From the NCBI GenBank assembly GCA_913060515.1, contig CAJXRZ010000047.1, positions 1-44,591 of the forward strand: a DNA stretch of 44,591 nt, written 5' to 3'. This DNA comes from an uncultured Pseudomonadota bacterium. GTDB taxonomy: Bacteria; Myxococcota_A; UBA796; CAJQPC01. Below the pieces are notes generated by a model. That model did not search any database, was not told the DNA's origin, and saw nothing but the letters and a program-made list of their open reading frames with translations. Positions 1 through 8,603 of this stretch are shown here, one piece after another. Each line of letters starts with the position of its first letter. Positions within the stretch are counted from its first letter, which is position 1. The translations under genes were made by a program, and so were the position numbers.

Positions 1-194
1 CAAGAAGAGATCACACGTTCAGCCCACGGGATCAACACCTTTGCGGGACTCAGTAGTGCGTAGAGGTGCATGCTTCTCGCATGGCCTAATGTGGCCGAGT
101 GGCCAGCGGATCAACATTACAGACGGCCAGTCTCCAATTTCCGCTGTCGCCATTGACGGGGTATGGCTGACTATCTAACCCACGCAAAGCCAGT
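1..194. other. Upstream region of the methyltransferase gene, no gene recognised
   Basis: No convincing coding region, tRNA or repeat is visible here. By eye it is somewhat less GC-rich than the rest of the window, in line with the gene that follows, so it may belong to the same transferred segment. A partner restriction gene, if there is one, would have to lie left of the window. Confidence 0.4.
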
Positions 195-1649
195 TTGACC
201 ATGAACCCAATCGAACAGAAAGTCGCTACCCTCCGAGGCGGAGCAGACCCCCGCATCTTGGACCTTTTCAGCGGGTGCGGTGGGATTTCGCTCGGCTTCA
301 GGATGGCGGGTTTCGATAGCGTTGGCGGTGTCGAAGCAGGTGTCCATGCTGCAGCGAGCCATGGCGCGAATTTTCATCCCGCTGAGCCTGTTCACGCTGT
401 TGCCCGCGACATTACCACGACCGATCCGGCTGAATTGCTAGCTGAGTTCGGGAGGATGGGCCCGGTCGAGGACCAGGTCGACGTGGTTGTGGGCGGCCCC
501 CCGTGCCAAGCCTACGCGCGCATCGGCCGAGCAAAGCTGCGAGAGATTGCCGCCCACCCCAAGGCCTACACCAAGGACCTTAGAGGCGACCTGTTCCGTG
601 ACTACTTGCGCTTTGTCGCGGCTCTTCAGCCTGTTGCGGTGGTGATGGAGAATGTCCCCGATATTCTAGACTACGGCGGTGAGAACATCGCCGAGGTCAT
701 CGCGGACTCTCTCGATGTGTTGGGCTACGAGGTCTCATACCGGCTGCTGAATGCTGCCGCCTATGGCGTTCCTCAGACTCGAGAGCGGTTGATTCTGATC
801 GGCTGGCATCGCGAGCTGGGCCTTGGAATACCTGACTTTCCTTTGCCGACCCACAGCTTGAGAGATCTGCCCATCGGGTACCGTGGGACTCGCTCGTCGG
901 CGCGTCGTTTGGAGGCGCGGATTTCCGCTGGGGAGACCGGGCTACACTATCGGCCGGCGGAGGAGCCCGGAGTCTGCAAGTTGCCGGATCCGGTGACGGT
1001 TCTGCAGGCCATCGGAGATCTACCTCCGATTATGGGGCATCTTGATGGACGCATCAAGCGGGGACCAAGGCGGTTCAAGGTCCTTCAGCGGTACACGCTG
1101 CTTCCGACCAGTCACTATTCGTCGACTATGCGGGGCTGGGAGGGGGTTGGCGTCGTAGGAGGCGTCAAGGACCATGTCATTCGTTGGCTGCCTAGGGACT
1201 ACGCGATCTTTGCCCGTATGAAGCACGGCGACCACTATCCGGAGGCTCACGCGCTCGCGCTCCGCATGCTGGGAGAACGCCGTAGGAAGGAGGAGAGACG
1301 TCTGGGGAGGGGGTTGATGCAGGAGGAAGAGGCCGCCCTTCGGAAGAGGACCGTGCCGCCGTACGATCCAGGGAAGTTTCCCAACAAATGGCGGAAGCTG
1401 GAGCCGAACAAGCCGTCTAGGACGTTGCTGGCCCACTTGGGCAAGGACTCCTACACCCACATTCACTACGACAGCAAGCAGCGGCGCACCATCTCAGTGC
1501 GCGAGGCGGCTCGCTTGCAGTCCTTCCCTGACCGCTTCATCTTCAAGGGAACGATGAACCCCGCTTTCAAGATGATCGGAAACGCCGTGCCGCCGCTGCT
1601 TGCACAAGCAGTGGCAGTTCACCTTAAGAAGCGCCTCGCGGAGATTTGA
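195..1649 (+). CDS. DNA (cytosine-5-)-methyltransferase, Dcm/HhaI type
   Basis: The enzyme transfers a methyl group from S-adenosylmethionine to C5 of cytosine in a specific DNA site. The ordered motifs are all visible. SAM-binding motif I (DLFSGCGGISLGF) is near residues 23-35, the catalytic Pro-Pro-Cys motif (GGPPCQ) has its nucleophile at Cys104, and the ENV motif is at 152-154. QTRERL follows near 200, and the closing GNAVPP motif is near 465. The stretch between roughly 220 and 395 is the variable target-recognition domain, so the target site cannot be read. The first start is TTG at 195; ATG at 201 in the same frame is an equally good choice. At 484 residues it is slightly long for the family. 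No restriction endonuclease or Vsr nuclease follows, because the next gene is convergent. Codon use includes AGA, CGA and CTA, which neighbours avoid, consistent with recent transfer. Confidence 0.95.
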   Translation: MTMNPIEQKVATLRGGADPRILDLFSGCGGISLGFRMAGFDSVGGVEAGVHAAASHGANFHPAEPVHAVARDITTTDPAELLAEFGRMGPVEDQVDVVVGGPPCQAYARIGRAKLREIAAHPKAYTKDLRGDLFRDYLRFVAALQPVAVVMENVPDILDYGGENIAEVIADSLDVLGYEVSYRLLNAAAYGVPQTRERLILIGWHRELGLGIPDFPLPTHSLRDLPIGYRGTRSSARRLEARISAGETGLHYRPAEEPGVCKLPDPVTVLQAIGDLPPIMGHLDGRIKRGPRRFKVLQRYTLLPTSHYSSTMRGWEGVGVVGGVKDHVIRWLPRDYAIFARMKHGDHYPEAHALALRMLGERRRKEERRLGRGLMQEEEAALRKRTVPPYDPGKFPNKWRKLEPNKPSRTLLAHLGKDSYTHIHYDSKQRRTISVREAARLQSFPDRFIFKGTMNPAFKMIGNAVPPLLAQAVAVHLKKRLAEI

Positions 1650-1680
1650 CGGAGTGGATCGGTCGCTGCTGCAAGCGCCT

Positions 1681-3477
1681 CTACAGCCCCTTCAACCAGC
1701 TCACCCGCCGCGCCAGCACCTCCGGCTCCACCTCTTCCATGATCTTCAGGTAGGCGTAGTGCTCACTGGGCGCCGCCAAGGTCACCTGACGCTCAAAGAG
1801 CTCATCTCGCCGGAAGGCGTGGATGGTGACGGTCGTGCCAGGGGGGTAGCCGGCCAACATGGCCTCGGCTTTGACGGCCTTGATGCCGTTGATGGCGACG
1901 ATCACGTCTCCAGCGCTCAGGCCCACGTCCTGTGCGGGACCTTCATCCAGGACCTGCTTGATCTTGTCGCCGGTGATCTTGGCGCCGATGCGGCCCTTGT
2001 TCCGCAGGGCGTCCTCCTCCTCGGCGGCCTTGCCTCCACGGTCTGTGCCGTTCTTGCCAGGACGGAAGCGCAGCTCCACGCCAAAGGCGGCCAGCAATGC
2101 CCGGAGGGGCAGATCCTCGGTGCCGCGTACGGCGTGCTCAAAGAAGTGGCTCAAGTCCACGCCGGTGATGCGTTGGGCCACATCCTCGATGCCCATCTCG
2201 GGCACCCCGATGCCCTTGGCGCCGTACTCGGTCCACAGGGCACGCATGACGTCGTCCAGGGACTTGGCGCCCTCGGTCTCCAGGCGGATGGTCAGATCCA
2301 ATGCCAGCGCCGCCAGGGAACCCTTGGCGTAGTAGCTGACGATGGCGTTGGGGGCGTTCTCGTCCTGGCGGTAGAACTTGGTCCAGGCATCAAAGCTGGA
2401 CTCGGCCAGGGACTGCTTCAGACGCCCGGAGCCGCCACGAACCCGCGTAATCGTGCGACCGAGCAGCTCCAGGTAGGAGTCCGTCTCGATGCGCTCTGTG
2501 CGGTTGAGGATCAGGTCGTCGTAGTAGGAGGTGATGCCTTCGAAGGCCCAGAGCAGGGTGGTGTAGTTCTCGGTGCTCAGGTCGTAGGGCACAAAGCGCG
2601 CGGGCTTGATGCGCTTGACGTTCCAGGTGTGGAAGTACTCGTGGGAGCAGAGGCCCAGGAGCTGCCGGTAGCCGTCGCTGACCTTGTGCTCTCCAAGCAT
2701 CGGCAGGTCGGCGCGCTTGGCAATCAGGCTGGTGCTGGCCCGGTGCTCCAGCCCGCCGTAGCCGTTGCCGATCAGCATGAGCTGAAAGAGGTAGCGGTCC
2801 ATTGGAGCGGGCTTGCCGAACATCTCAATCTGGTGGGTGCAGATGGGAATCAAGTCGTTGACCAGACGCTGCAGATCGCCGTTGTGGGGACCGGTGACGG
2901 CCAGCTCGTGGGGAACACCGGCGGCCTGGAAGTGCAGCAGCTCAAAGGTGCCCATCTCGACGGGGTGGTCGATGAGCTCGTCGTGGCTCTCGGCCTGGTA
3001 GCTGCCAAAGCCGTAGCGCTCCGCCTCCAGCTCCTTCAGGGTCGTGGCGATGCGCCAGTCCTTGCAGTGGGGGTCGCTGGGGGCCTGGATGTCGACGGTG
3101 TGCAGACCCTCAGCTTGGCCGATGACCTCCAAGAACACGCTGGTGCCGTTGAAGTAGCCGTGGTTCTGGTCCAGGTGAGCCATGCGCACGCTCAGGTCCC
3201 AGGCATAGACCTGGTAGGTCAGCTTCAGGGCGCCTTGGACGGGGGCGGCCTTCCAGGTGTGCTTGTCCAGCTTGTCCAGGCCCACCAGGTTCTCGCCGCT
3301 GTCGCGGGCCTCGATCTGGACGATGTTCTTGGAGAACTCTCGCACCAGGTAGGAGCCGGGGATCCAGGCGGGCAATCGCAGGACCTGACCGGTGGGATCC
3401 GGGTTGGAGATCTCCAGGGTGACCGTGAAGATGTGGGCGGCGGGGGAGGTGGGCTGAATCGTGTAGTGAATGCTCAT
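1681..3477 (-). CDS. M61 family metallopeptidase with PDZ domain
   Basis: This is a zinc aminopeptidase-type enzyme of family M61 (glycyl aminopeptidase group). The zinc site HEYFH lies at residues 279-283 and is followed by the family-typical TWNVKRIKP. Upstream, GNGYGGLEH near residue 250 matches the gluzincin exopeptidase loop. An N-terminal beta-domain carries AWIPGSYLVREF, also typical of M61. A PDZ domain occupies about residues 490-585 and contains LSAGDVIVAINGIKA. I chose ATG at 3477, giving 598 residues, because it starts the conserved N-terminus and an AGGAGG sequence lies 14 bases before it. The open frame extends further upstream to 3729, but that extension does not look like family sequence. 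No clear signal peptide is visible, so the protein may be cytoplasmic. The gene is convergent with the methyltransferase, with about 30 bases between the stop codons. Confidence 0.95.
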   Translation of the reverse strand: MSIHYTIQPTSPAAHIFTVTLEISNPDPTGQVLRLPAWIPGSYLVREFSKNIVQIEARDSGENLVGLDKLDKHTWKAAPVQGALKLTYQVYAWDLSVRMAHLDQNHGYFNGTSVFLEVIGQAEGLHTVDIQAPSDPHCKDWRIATTLKELEAERYGFGSYQAESHDELIDHPVEMGTFELLHFQAAGVPHELAVTGPHNGDLQRLVNDLIPICTHQIEMFGKPAPMDRYLFQLMLIGNGYGGLEHRASTSLIAKRADLPMLGEHKVSDGYRQLLGLCSHEYFHTWNVKRIKPARFVPYDLSTENYTTLLWAFEGITSYYDDLILNRTERIETDSYLELLGRTITRVRGGSGRLKQSLAESSFDAWTKFYRQDENAPNAIVSYYAKGSLAALALDLTIRLETEGAKSLDDVMRALWTEYGAKGIGVPEMGIEDVAQRITGVDLSHFFEHAVRGTEDLPLRALLAAFGVELRFRPGKNGTDRGGKAAEEEDALRNKGRIGAKITGDKIKQVLDEGPAQDVGLSAGDVIVAINGIKAVKAEAMLAGYPPGTTVTIHAFRRDELFERQVTLAAPSEHYAYLKIMEEVEPEVLARRVSWLKGL

Positions 3478-3600
3478 GCCGCAGAACGTAGCCTCCTTTG
3501 CAGGCTTGGGAACAGGCTGAACATGGAGATTTCTTGTGTGAAGGTGTGTGGCGGCCAACGCGGGGAGTAGACTTAGGCAAGCAGGAAGGGGAAGGGCAGG

Positions 3601-4786
3601 ATGAAGCAAAGGAAACTGCTGTTCGCGTTCGCGCTTCTGCTCTCGATCCCCAGCTTGGCTCTGGCTGCCGGCGCCTTGAAGATGCGGCAGAACCAAGCTG
3701 CGCTCGCGCAGCACAACCTGAGTGCCCAAGAGCTCAGCGGCCTAATCGCCGCCCAGAACCACCTCTCCAAGACCCTTCCCCTCTGGGGGCAGGGCGGCTG
3801 ACTGTGATGCGGGCCCCTTGCTCAACCCGGTGCTGGCCCTCGAGGACTCCAGCTACCCGGCCCAGGCACCCCCATGGTGGGCTGAGATGGACTGGCCCTG
3901 GGAAGGACCTCCAGGCCGACGGGGCACGAGTGTTTCCTCGCTGGAGCACCCGGAGAGAGTGCCCACCGGAGACTTCTCGATCTTCCAGGAGATCCAAGCC
4001 TGCGGTCGCAGGGATTCTGGCTCCTCCGGCGCCTACCAGGACTACCTGGACTCCGGCGCCCAAGACCCCGCCCTGAGCGCGCCCATCCCCATGCTCATCC
4101 CACTCCAGTACCTGGCCAAGTCCTACCTGGCGGCGGGGCTGCGCGGGGACGTGGACATGGTGCAGACCTTGGAGGGGGTGCGGCACCTGGCGGCCCTCTG
4201 CCACGACGGCGAGGAGCTGATCTCCACCCTGATCGCCCTGACGCTGCTCAACTTTGAGCGCCAGGCCTACGAGCGCGCTGTGGCCCTTGAGCTGCTGGAT
4301 CCCGAGAGCTGGCAGCCCGTCTCCGAGCAGGACTATGAGCTGGCCAAGGCCACCCTGTTTGCGACCATGCACGTCTACGAGGGCAGGGGGCCAGAAGGAG
4401 GATTGGATCAACTCCAGGCCAACCCTCGGGCCCGCTTTGGTCAATGCGGGGCCCTCCAACACGCCATCGCCCGGGTCGGCGCCGACGAGGCCATCTTGGG
4501 CGCGGCTCACCCCTGGCCAGGAGAGCCCGACCACCGGGCCCACCACGCTGAGCTGCGCGAAGTCTTGGCCCAGAGCGCCTGCCGGCTGCCGCAGCTGCGG
4601 GCCTCCGATGCTCACCCAGAGTGGTTCACACAGGAGCACGCCGATCAGCTCTTCTACAGCGAGGAGAAGGCACCTTGGATCCTGCGGTTGCCCTACTGGC
4701 AACACGCTGAGAGCGAAGGCACCCGGCACATGACCCCGGAGCCGCTGGATCAGGTGTACCGAGAGCGCCTGAGCCAGTTCCCCTGA
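3601..4786 (+). CDS. Secreted protein of unknown function, apparently frameshifted
   Basis: Two reading frames appear to form one gene. The first (3601-3801) begins with ATG and a clean Sec signal peptide of about 22 residues ending LALA. The second is open from 3746 to 4786 without a good start codon of its own; the first candidate is TTG at 3818. The two overlap at 3746-3801. A single extra base in the CCCC or GGGGG runs near 3777-3789 would explain the break, because the total length of 1186 bases is one more than a multiple of three. Removing one base gives about 394 residues. The second part is rich in Leu, Glu and Ala and probably helical, with paired cysteines. I recognise no family. 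The break could be a real mutation or a sequencing error in a homopolymer. Confidence 0.6.
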
Positions 4787-4901
4787 GTCGATGCTTCGGA
4801 CGGGTCCGGACGCAGGTACGGCCCGCCCCCATGAAGGGGACAGGCCGCACTCTTCGTCTCCGTTCAGCAAGGCGGGTTCTCGCCTCGCTCGGTGGCCGGG
4901 C

Positions 4902-7900
4902 CTACTTCCGCCGGCGGCGGATGAACAGCCCAGCCATGGCCAAGCCCAGCCAGGCCAGTGAGCCGGCATTGGCTGGGCTGGAGCTACATGCCCAGCCGCT
5001 GCCTCCACCGTAGGAGCCGCTGTCGTCCAGATCGCTCATCGGGTCGCGTCCGGCGTCCACTTCTTCGCCGTCCTTCAGGCCACCGCCGTCACTGTCCTCG
5101 TTGAGGGGGTCAGTGCCGTAGGTCTGCACCTCCTCGCCATCGCTCAGGCCATCGCTGTCCGTGTCTGCGTTGAGAGGATCCGTCCCTTCAACCTCTACTT
5201 CTTCGAAGTCGCTCAGACCGTCTTCGTCGGAGTCTACGTTCAAGGGATCGGTGCCCAAGTCTTGCTCAGCGCCATCTTCCAGTCCGTCGTCGTCGCTGTC
5301 GGCGTCGGTGGGACTGGTGCCAATGGCCACCTCTTCACCGTCTTCCAGGCCGTCATCGTCGCTGTCGGCGTCCAAGGGGTCGCTCTCGTAGGCCAGCTCC
5401 TCGCCGTCCTCCAAGCCGTCGTCGTCCGAGTCGGGGTCCATGGGGTCGGTGTTGAGCTGGTAGAACTCCTCGCCGTCTGGGATGCCGTCTTGGTCTGAGT
5501 CCGGGTCGTTGGGGTCGGTGAAGCTCACGTTGGCCTCGGCCCAGTCCGTGATGCCGTCGCTGTCGGCATCGGACAAGTCGTCGCGGATGTCGAAGGGGTC
5601 GGTGCCGTCAACGGTGACCTCCTCTCCATCCGTGCGCCCGCCTTCATCGGTGTCTGGGTTCAGGGGGTCCGTGCCCAGCTCGATCCACTCCTCGTAGTCA
5701 GAGAGCCAGTCGGCGTCGCTGTCTTCCAGGGTGGGGTCCGTGCCGGACTCTTCGACTTCGACCAGGTCACCCAGACCGTCCAAGTCCGTGTCGCCCGAGA
5801 GGGGATCGGTGCCAAAGTCTTCGAGCTCGGTCAGGTCGTCCAGGCCGTCCTCGTCGCTGTCTGCCGCGTTGGGGTTGGTGCCCGTAACGGTGACCTCTTC
5901 CAGATCGCTCAGGCCATCCTCGTCGCTGTCGCCCGCGTTGGGGTCGGTCTCGTGGACCATCAGCTCGTCGTAGTCGCTCAGACCGTCCTCGTCGGAGTCG
6001 CCGTTGTTGTAGTCGGTGCCGTAGACCAGCATCTCGTCGGCGTCGCTGATCCCGTCCTCGTCCAGGTCCCCATCGGCGTCGTTGGCACCCGTTCCTTGGG
6101 CGATCTCCCAGGAATCCGACAGCCCGTCTCCGTCGCTGTCGCCCTCGTTGGGATCCGTGCCGTGGGTGTTGACCTCGGCCGCATCATCCAGGCCGTCCCC
6201 GTCCGTGTCGCTCTCGCTGGGGTCGGTGCCGTAGGTGTTCACCTCTTCACCGTCGTCCAAGCCATCCTCGTCGCTGTCTGCCACGTAGGGGTCAGCGCCA
6301 TAGCTGGCCTCCTCGCCGTCGCTCAGGCCGTCGTCGTCGGAGTCGGTATCCAGGTAGTTTGCGTCGCCGTCGCCATCCGCGTCGTCGTTGCTTGGATCCC
6401 CGTCCCCGTCGCTGTCCTCGTCCAAGGTGGACAGGCCGTCGTCATCATCGTCGCTGTCGCGGTAGTCCGGCAGGGTGTCGCCGTCGCTGTCCTGGGCCAT
6501 GGGCAGGGCGCCGTCATAGGCCTCGGCCACCGTCAGCATGCCGTCACCGTCGTCATCGTCGTCCAGGTAGTCCAGGATGCTGTCCGCGTCGCTGTCCTGC
6601 TCCAGGATGCTCAGGCCATCGTAGGCCTCGCTGGCGGTGGGAACGTCGTCGCCGTCGTCATCGTCGTCCAGGTAGTTGGCGGCGCCGTCCCCGTCGGTGT
6701 CCGTGCTCGTGCCCGCCAGGTACTCCACCTCCGTGGCCAGACCGTCGTCGTCGTCATCGGTGTCCAGGTAGTCGGCGGTGCCGTCCCCGTCTGTGTCGTC
6801 GTTGCTGGGGTCAAGATCACTGTCATAGTTCTCGAAGACGCTGGCCAGACCATCGCCGTCGTCGTCCTCGTCCAGGTAGTTGGCGACCAGGTCCCCATCG
6901 AGGTCATCGTTGGTGGGATCGCCGTCCCCGTCGATGTCCTCCTCTGCGGTCTCGACGCCGTCTCCGTCATCGTCGCTGTCCAAGTGGTCGACAACGCCGT
7001 CTCCGTCGGTGTCGGTAGAGGAGCCGGGCACGTACTCGTCCAAGGTCAACACGCCGTCGTCGTCGTCGTCGGTGTCCAGGTAGTCGGCCGTGCCATCCCC
7101 ATCGGAGTCGTCGTTGGTGAAGTCACCGTCACCGTCGACGTCCTCCTCATCGTTGCTGATGCCGTCTTTGTCGCTGTCGGAGGGGGCGTCCAGGTAGTCG
7201 GGGATGCCGTCCCCGTCCTCGTCGTCGTCGCTCAGGTCGCCGTTGCCGTTGGTGTCCTCGTCCGCAGTGGGGATGCCGTCCCCGTCGTCGTCATCGTCCA
7301 GGAAGTTGGGGACGCCGTCGCCGTCGGTGTCATCGTTGGTGGGGTCGCCGTCTCCGTCGGGATCCTCGTCGGCCGAGCCCAGACCGTCGCCGTCATCGTC
7401 TGCGTCCTGGTAGTTCGGGGTGCCATCACCGTCGGTGTCATCGTTGGTGAAGTCTCCGTCGCCGTCCGCATCCTCATAGGCGTCGATGATCAAGTCACCG
7501 TCTTCGTCTTCGGCTACGTCTGGCAGGCCGTCGCCGTCGGTGTCGTTACAGAAGGCGGTGTATTCGGCCTCGTAGTTGGAGATCGCGCCGGCGCTCGTCT
7601 CTCCGTAGACCACCAGCAGGCCGAAGCTCACCGAGTCGCCTGCTGCGATGGTGCTCTCGGTGTGGCGCCAGTGCATGGTGTAGTCCTTGCTGGCACCGTC
7701 TGGGTCGGTCAGGGTGGCGTCGGCGTCGGAATCCCAACCTGTGATTCCAAACTCATCTTTGCTGGTGTCACAGGTGCCGAAAGCCCAGGTGTATCCACTG
7801 GAAGAACCGACCGCTTCGACGTAGTCGTCCACTCCGTCGGCGTCTAGGTCCTTCACGTCGTTGTAGGTCGCCGTCACCCCGTAGCTCTCGGAGTCCACGT

Positions 7901-8483
7901 CGGGGTCCACGCCGAAGTTGATGCGAAAGTCGGTGGCGTCGGTGGTGCCGTTGTTCTCCACCAAGAAGCGCACGGACATCAGGATGCCGTCCACCGCCCA
8001 GACCTCGGTCTTGGTCACCGTCAGGTCCCCGTAGTCCATGACGTACTTGACGATCTTGTAGTCGCTGGTGGACTCGTCAGCCTCGGAGCTGGTGGTGTAG
8101 TTGACGCTGCCGGAGGAGCTGTTCCCCGCCGCGTCGTAGGACGTTCCGTCTTGGTCCCACTCCCAAGTCAGGTTGTGCCAGGGGCTGCCGGCACGCACCC
8201 AGTCATTCCAGGTGCCATCACCGTCCAGGTCGGTTTGGATCCCGTTGTGGCTGGAGCGGTCGTACCAGAGGCCGTCGTCGTTGGTGTAGAGCTGCACGTA
8301 GGTGCCTGTGACCTGCATGGCCGCCTGAACGTTGGTGCTCGCGCCCATGCACAGTGCCAGCAGGGTCAGGCCGGTGACTTGGGTCAGTCCGCTCGAGGCC
8401 AGTCCCTTCCAGGACGGTGGCTCCCAGGACAGCGTTTCCGAGGACGTCTTGGGTGCTTGGTACAGACGAGGCAGCTTGGGCAT
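4902..8483 (-). CDS. Giant thrombospondin type 3 repeat protein with MYXO-CTERM-like tail
   Basis: This 1193-residue exported protein is probably displayed at the cell surface. A signal region with hydrophobic core GLTLLALCMGA (about residues 37-47) is followed by a beta-rich domain of about 250 residues. Some 840 residues of Asp-rich repeats follow, of the form DxDGDGxxD and DSDxDGLxDxxE, matching thrombospondin type 3 / EF-hand-like calcium-binding repeats. The end has the three parts of a MYXO-CTERM sorting signal: a Cys in GWACSSSP, a short hydrophobic helix, and RRRRK at the very end. In that class the tail is processed and the protein is anchored or released at the surface. ATG at 8483 has a good ribosome site (GGAGA, 7 bases away). 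Calcium binding is expected from the repeats. No ligand or enzyme domain is recognised. Confidence 0.93.
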   Translation of the reverse strand: MPKLPRLYQAPKTSSETLSWEPPSWKGLASSGLTQVTGLTLLALCMGASTNVQAAMQVTGTYVQLYTNDDGLWYDRSSHNGIQTDLDGDGTWNDWVRAGSPWHNLTWEWDQDGTSYDAAGNSSSGSVNYTTSSEADESTSDYKIVKYVMDYGDLTVTKTEVWAVDGILMSVRFLVENNGTTDATDFRINFGVDPDVDSESYGVTATYNDVKDLDADGVDDYVEAVGSSSGYTWAFGTCDTSKDEFGITGWDSDADATLTDPDGASKDYTMHWRHTESTIAAGDSVSFGLLVVYGETSAGAISNYEAEYTAFCNDTDGDGLPDVAEDEDGDLIIDAYEDADGDGDFTNDDTDGDGTPNYQDADDDGDGLGSADEDPDGDGDPTNDDTDGDGVPNFLDDDDDGDGIPTADEDTNGNGDLSDDDEDGDGIPDYLDAPSDSDKDGISNDEEDVDGDGDFTNDDSDGDGTADYLDTDDDDDGVLTLDEYVPGSSTDTDGDGVVDHLDSDDDGDGVETAEEDIDGDGDPTNDDLDGDLVANYLDEDDDGDGLASVFENYDSDLDPSNDDTDGDGTADYLDTDDDDDGLATEVEYLAGTSTDTDGDGAANYLDDDDDGDDVPTASEAYDGLSILEQDSDADSILDYLDDDDDGDGMLTVAEAYDGALPMAQDSDGDTLPDYRDSDDDDDGLSTLDEDSDGDGDPSNDDADGDGDANYLDTDSDDDGLSDGEEASYGADPYVADSDEDGLDDGEEVNTYGTDPSESDTDGDGLDDAAEVNTHGTDPNEGDSDGDGLSDSWEIAQGTGANDADGDLDEDGISDADEMLVYGTDYNNGDSDEDGLSDYDELMVHETDPNAGDSDEDGLSDLEEVTVTGTNPNAADSDEDGLDDLTELEDFGTDPLSGDTDLDGLGDLVEVEESGTDPTLEDSDADWLSDYEEWIELGTDPLNPDTDEGGRTDGEEVTVDGTDPFDIRDDLSDADSDGITDWAEANVSFTDPNDPDSDQDGIPDGEEFYQLNTDPMDPDSDDDGLEDGEELAYESDPLDADSDDDGLEDGEEVAIGTSPTDADSDDDGLEDGAEQDLGTDPLNVDSDEDGLSDFEEVEVEGTDPLNADTDSDGLSDGEEVQTYGTDPLNEDSDGGGLKDGEEVDAGRDPMSDLDDSGSYGGGSGWACSSSPANAGSLAWLGLAMAGLFIRRRRK
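4990..7560. repeat. Degenerate coding repeats of the TSP3 protein
   Basis: DNA here is a long series of related units rich in GTC/GTCGTC on the plus strand, the complement of GAC codons for Asp. Units differ in length (roughly 36-81 bases) and sequence, as expected of an old protein repeat rather than a recent tandem expansion. The repeated composition also creates very long antisense open frames with no biological support. Near 5000-6300 the units are of the longer 'GTDP..SDxDGLSDxEE' class. Near 6300-7500 they are of the 'DTDDDDDG' class. Confidence 0.8.
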
Positions 8484-8603
8484 GTTCGATTCTCCGGAGG
8501 AACGTCAGTGGCCACTCACGTGGCGCATTCCTTCTCGGAGCACTGTGGCTTCCGCTTTACCTGTCTCCAGGTTGGAGAGAGAATTCCCGTGGTTGAAGAC
8601 GGG

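Noticed and set aside
1600-3570. 656-residue plus-strand open frame antisense to the M61 peptidase
   Set aside because: It is an antisense shadow rich in Gly, Val and Leu without any domain, while the minus strand has a clear M61 gene.
3799-3801. TGA of the small secreted-protein frame read as selenocysteine
   Set aside because: A second TGA follows one codon later in that frame (3805-3807) and the continuation lies in another frame.
4990-7560. CRISPR-like array
   Set aside because: Units vary in length and sequence, stay in frame and encode DxDGDG motifs; there are no constant repeats with unique spacers.
5952-7847. 631-residue plus-strand open frame of Val/Ala/Gly repeats opposite the TSP3 region
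   Set aside because: It arises from the GAC-rich repeats read on the other strand; no ribosome site or recognisable domain.
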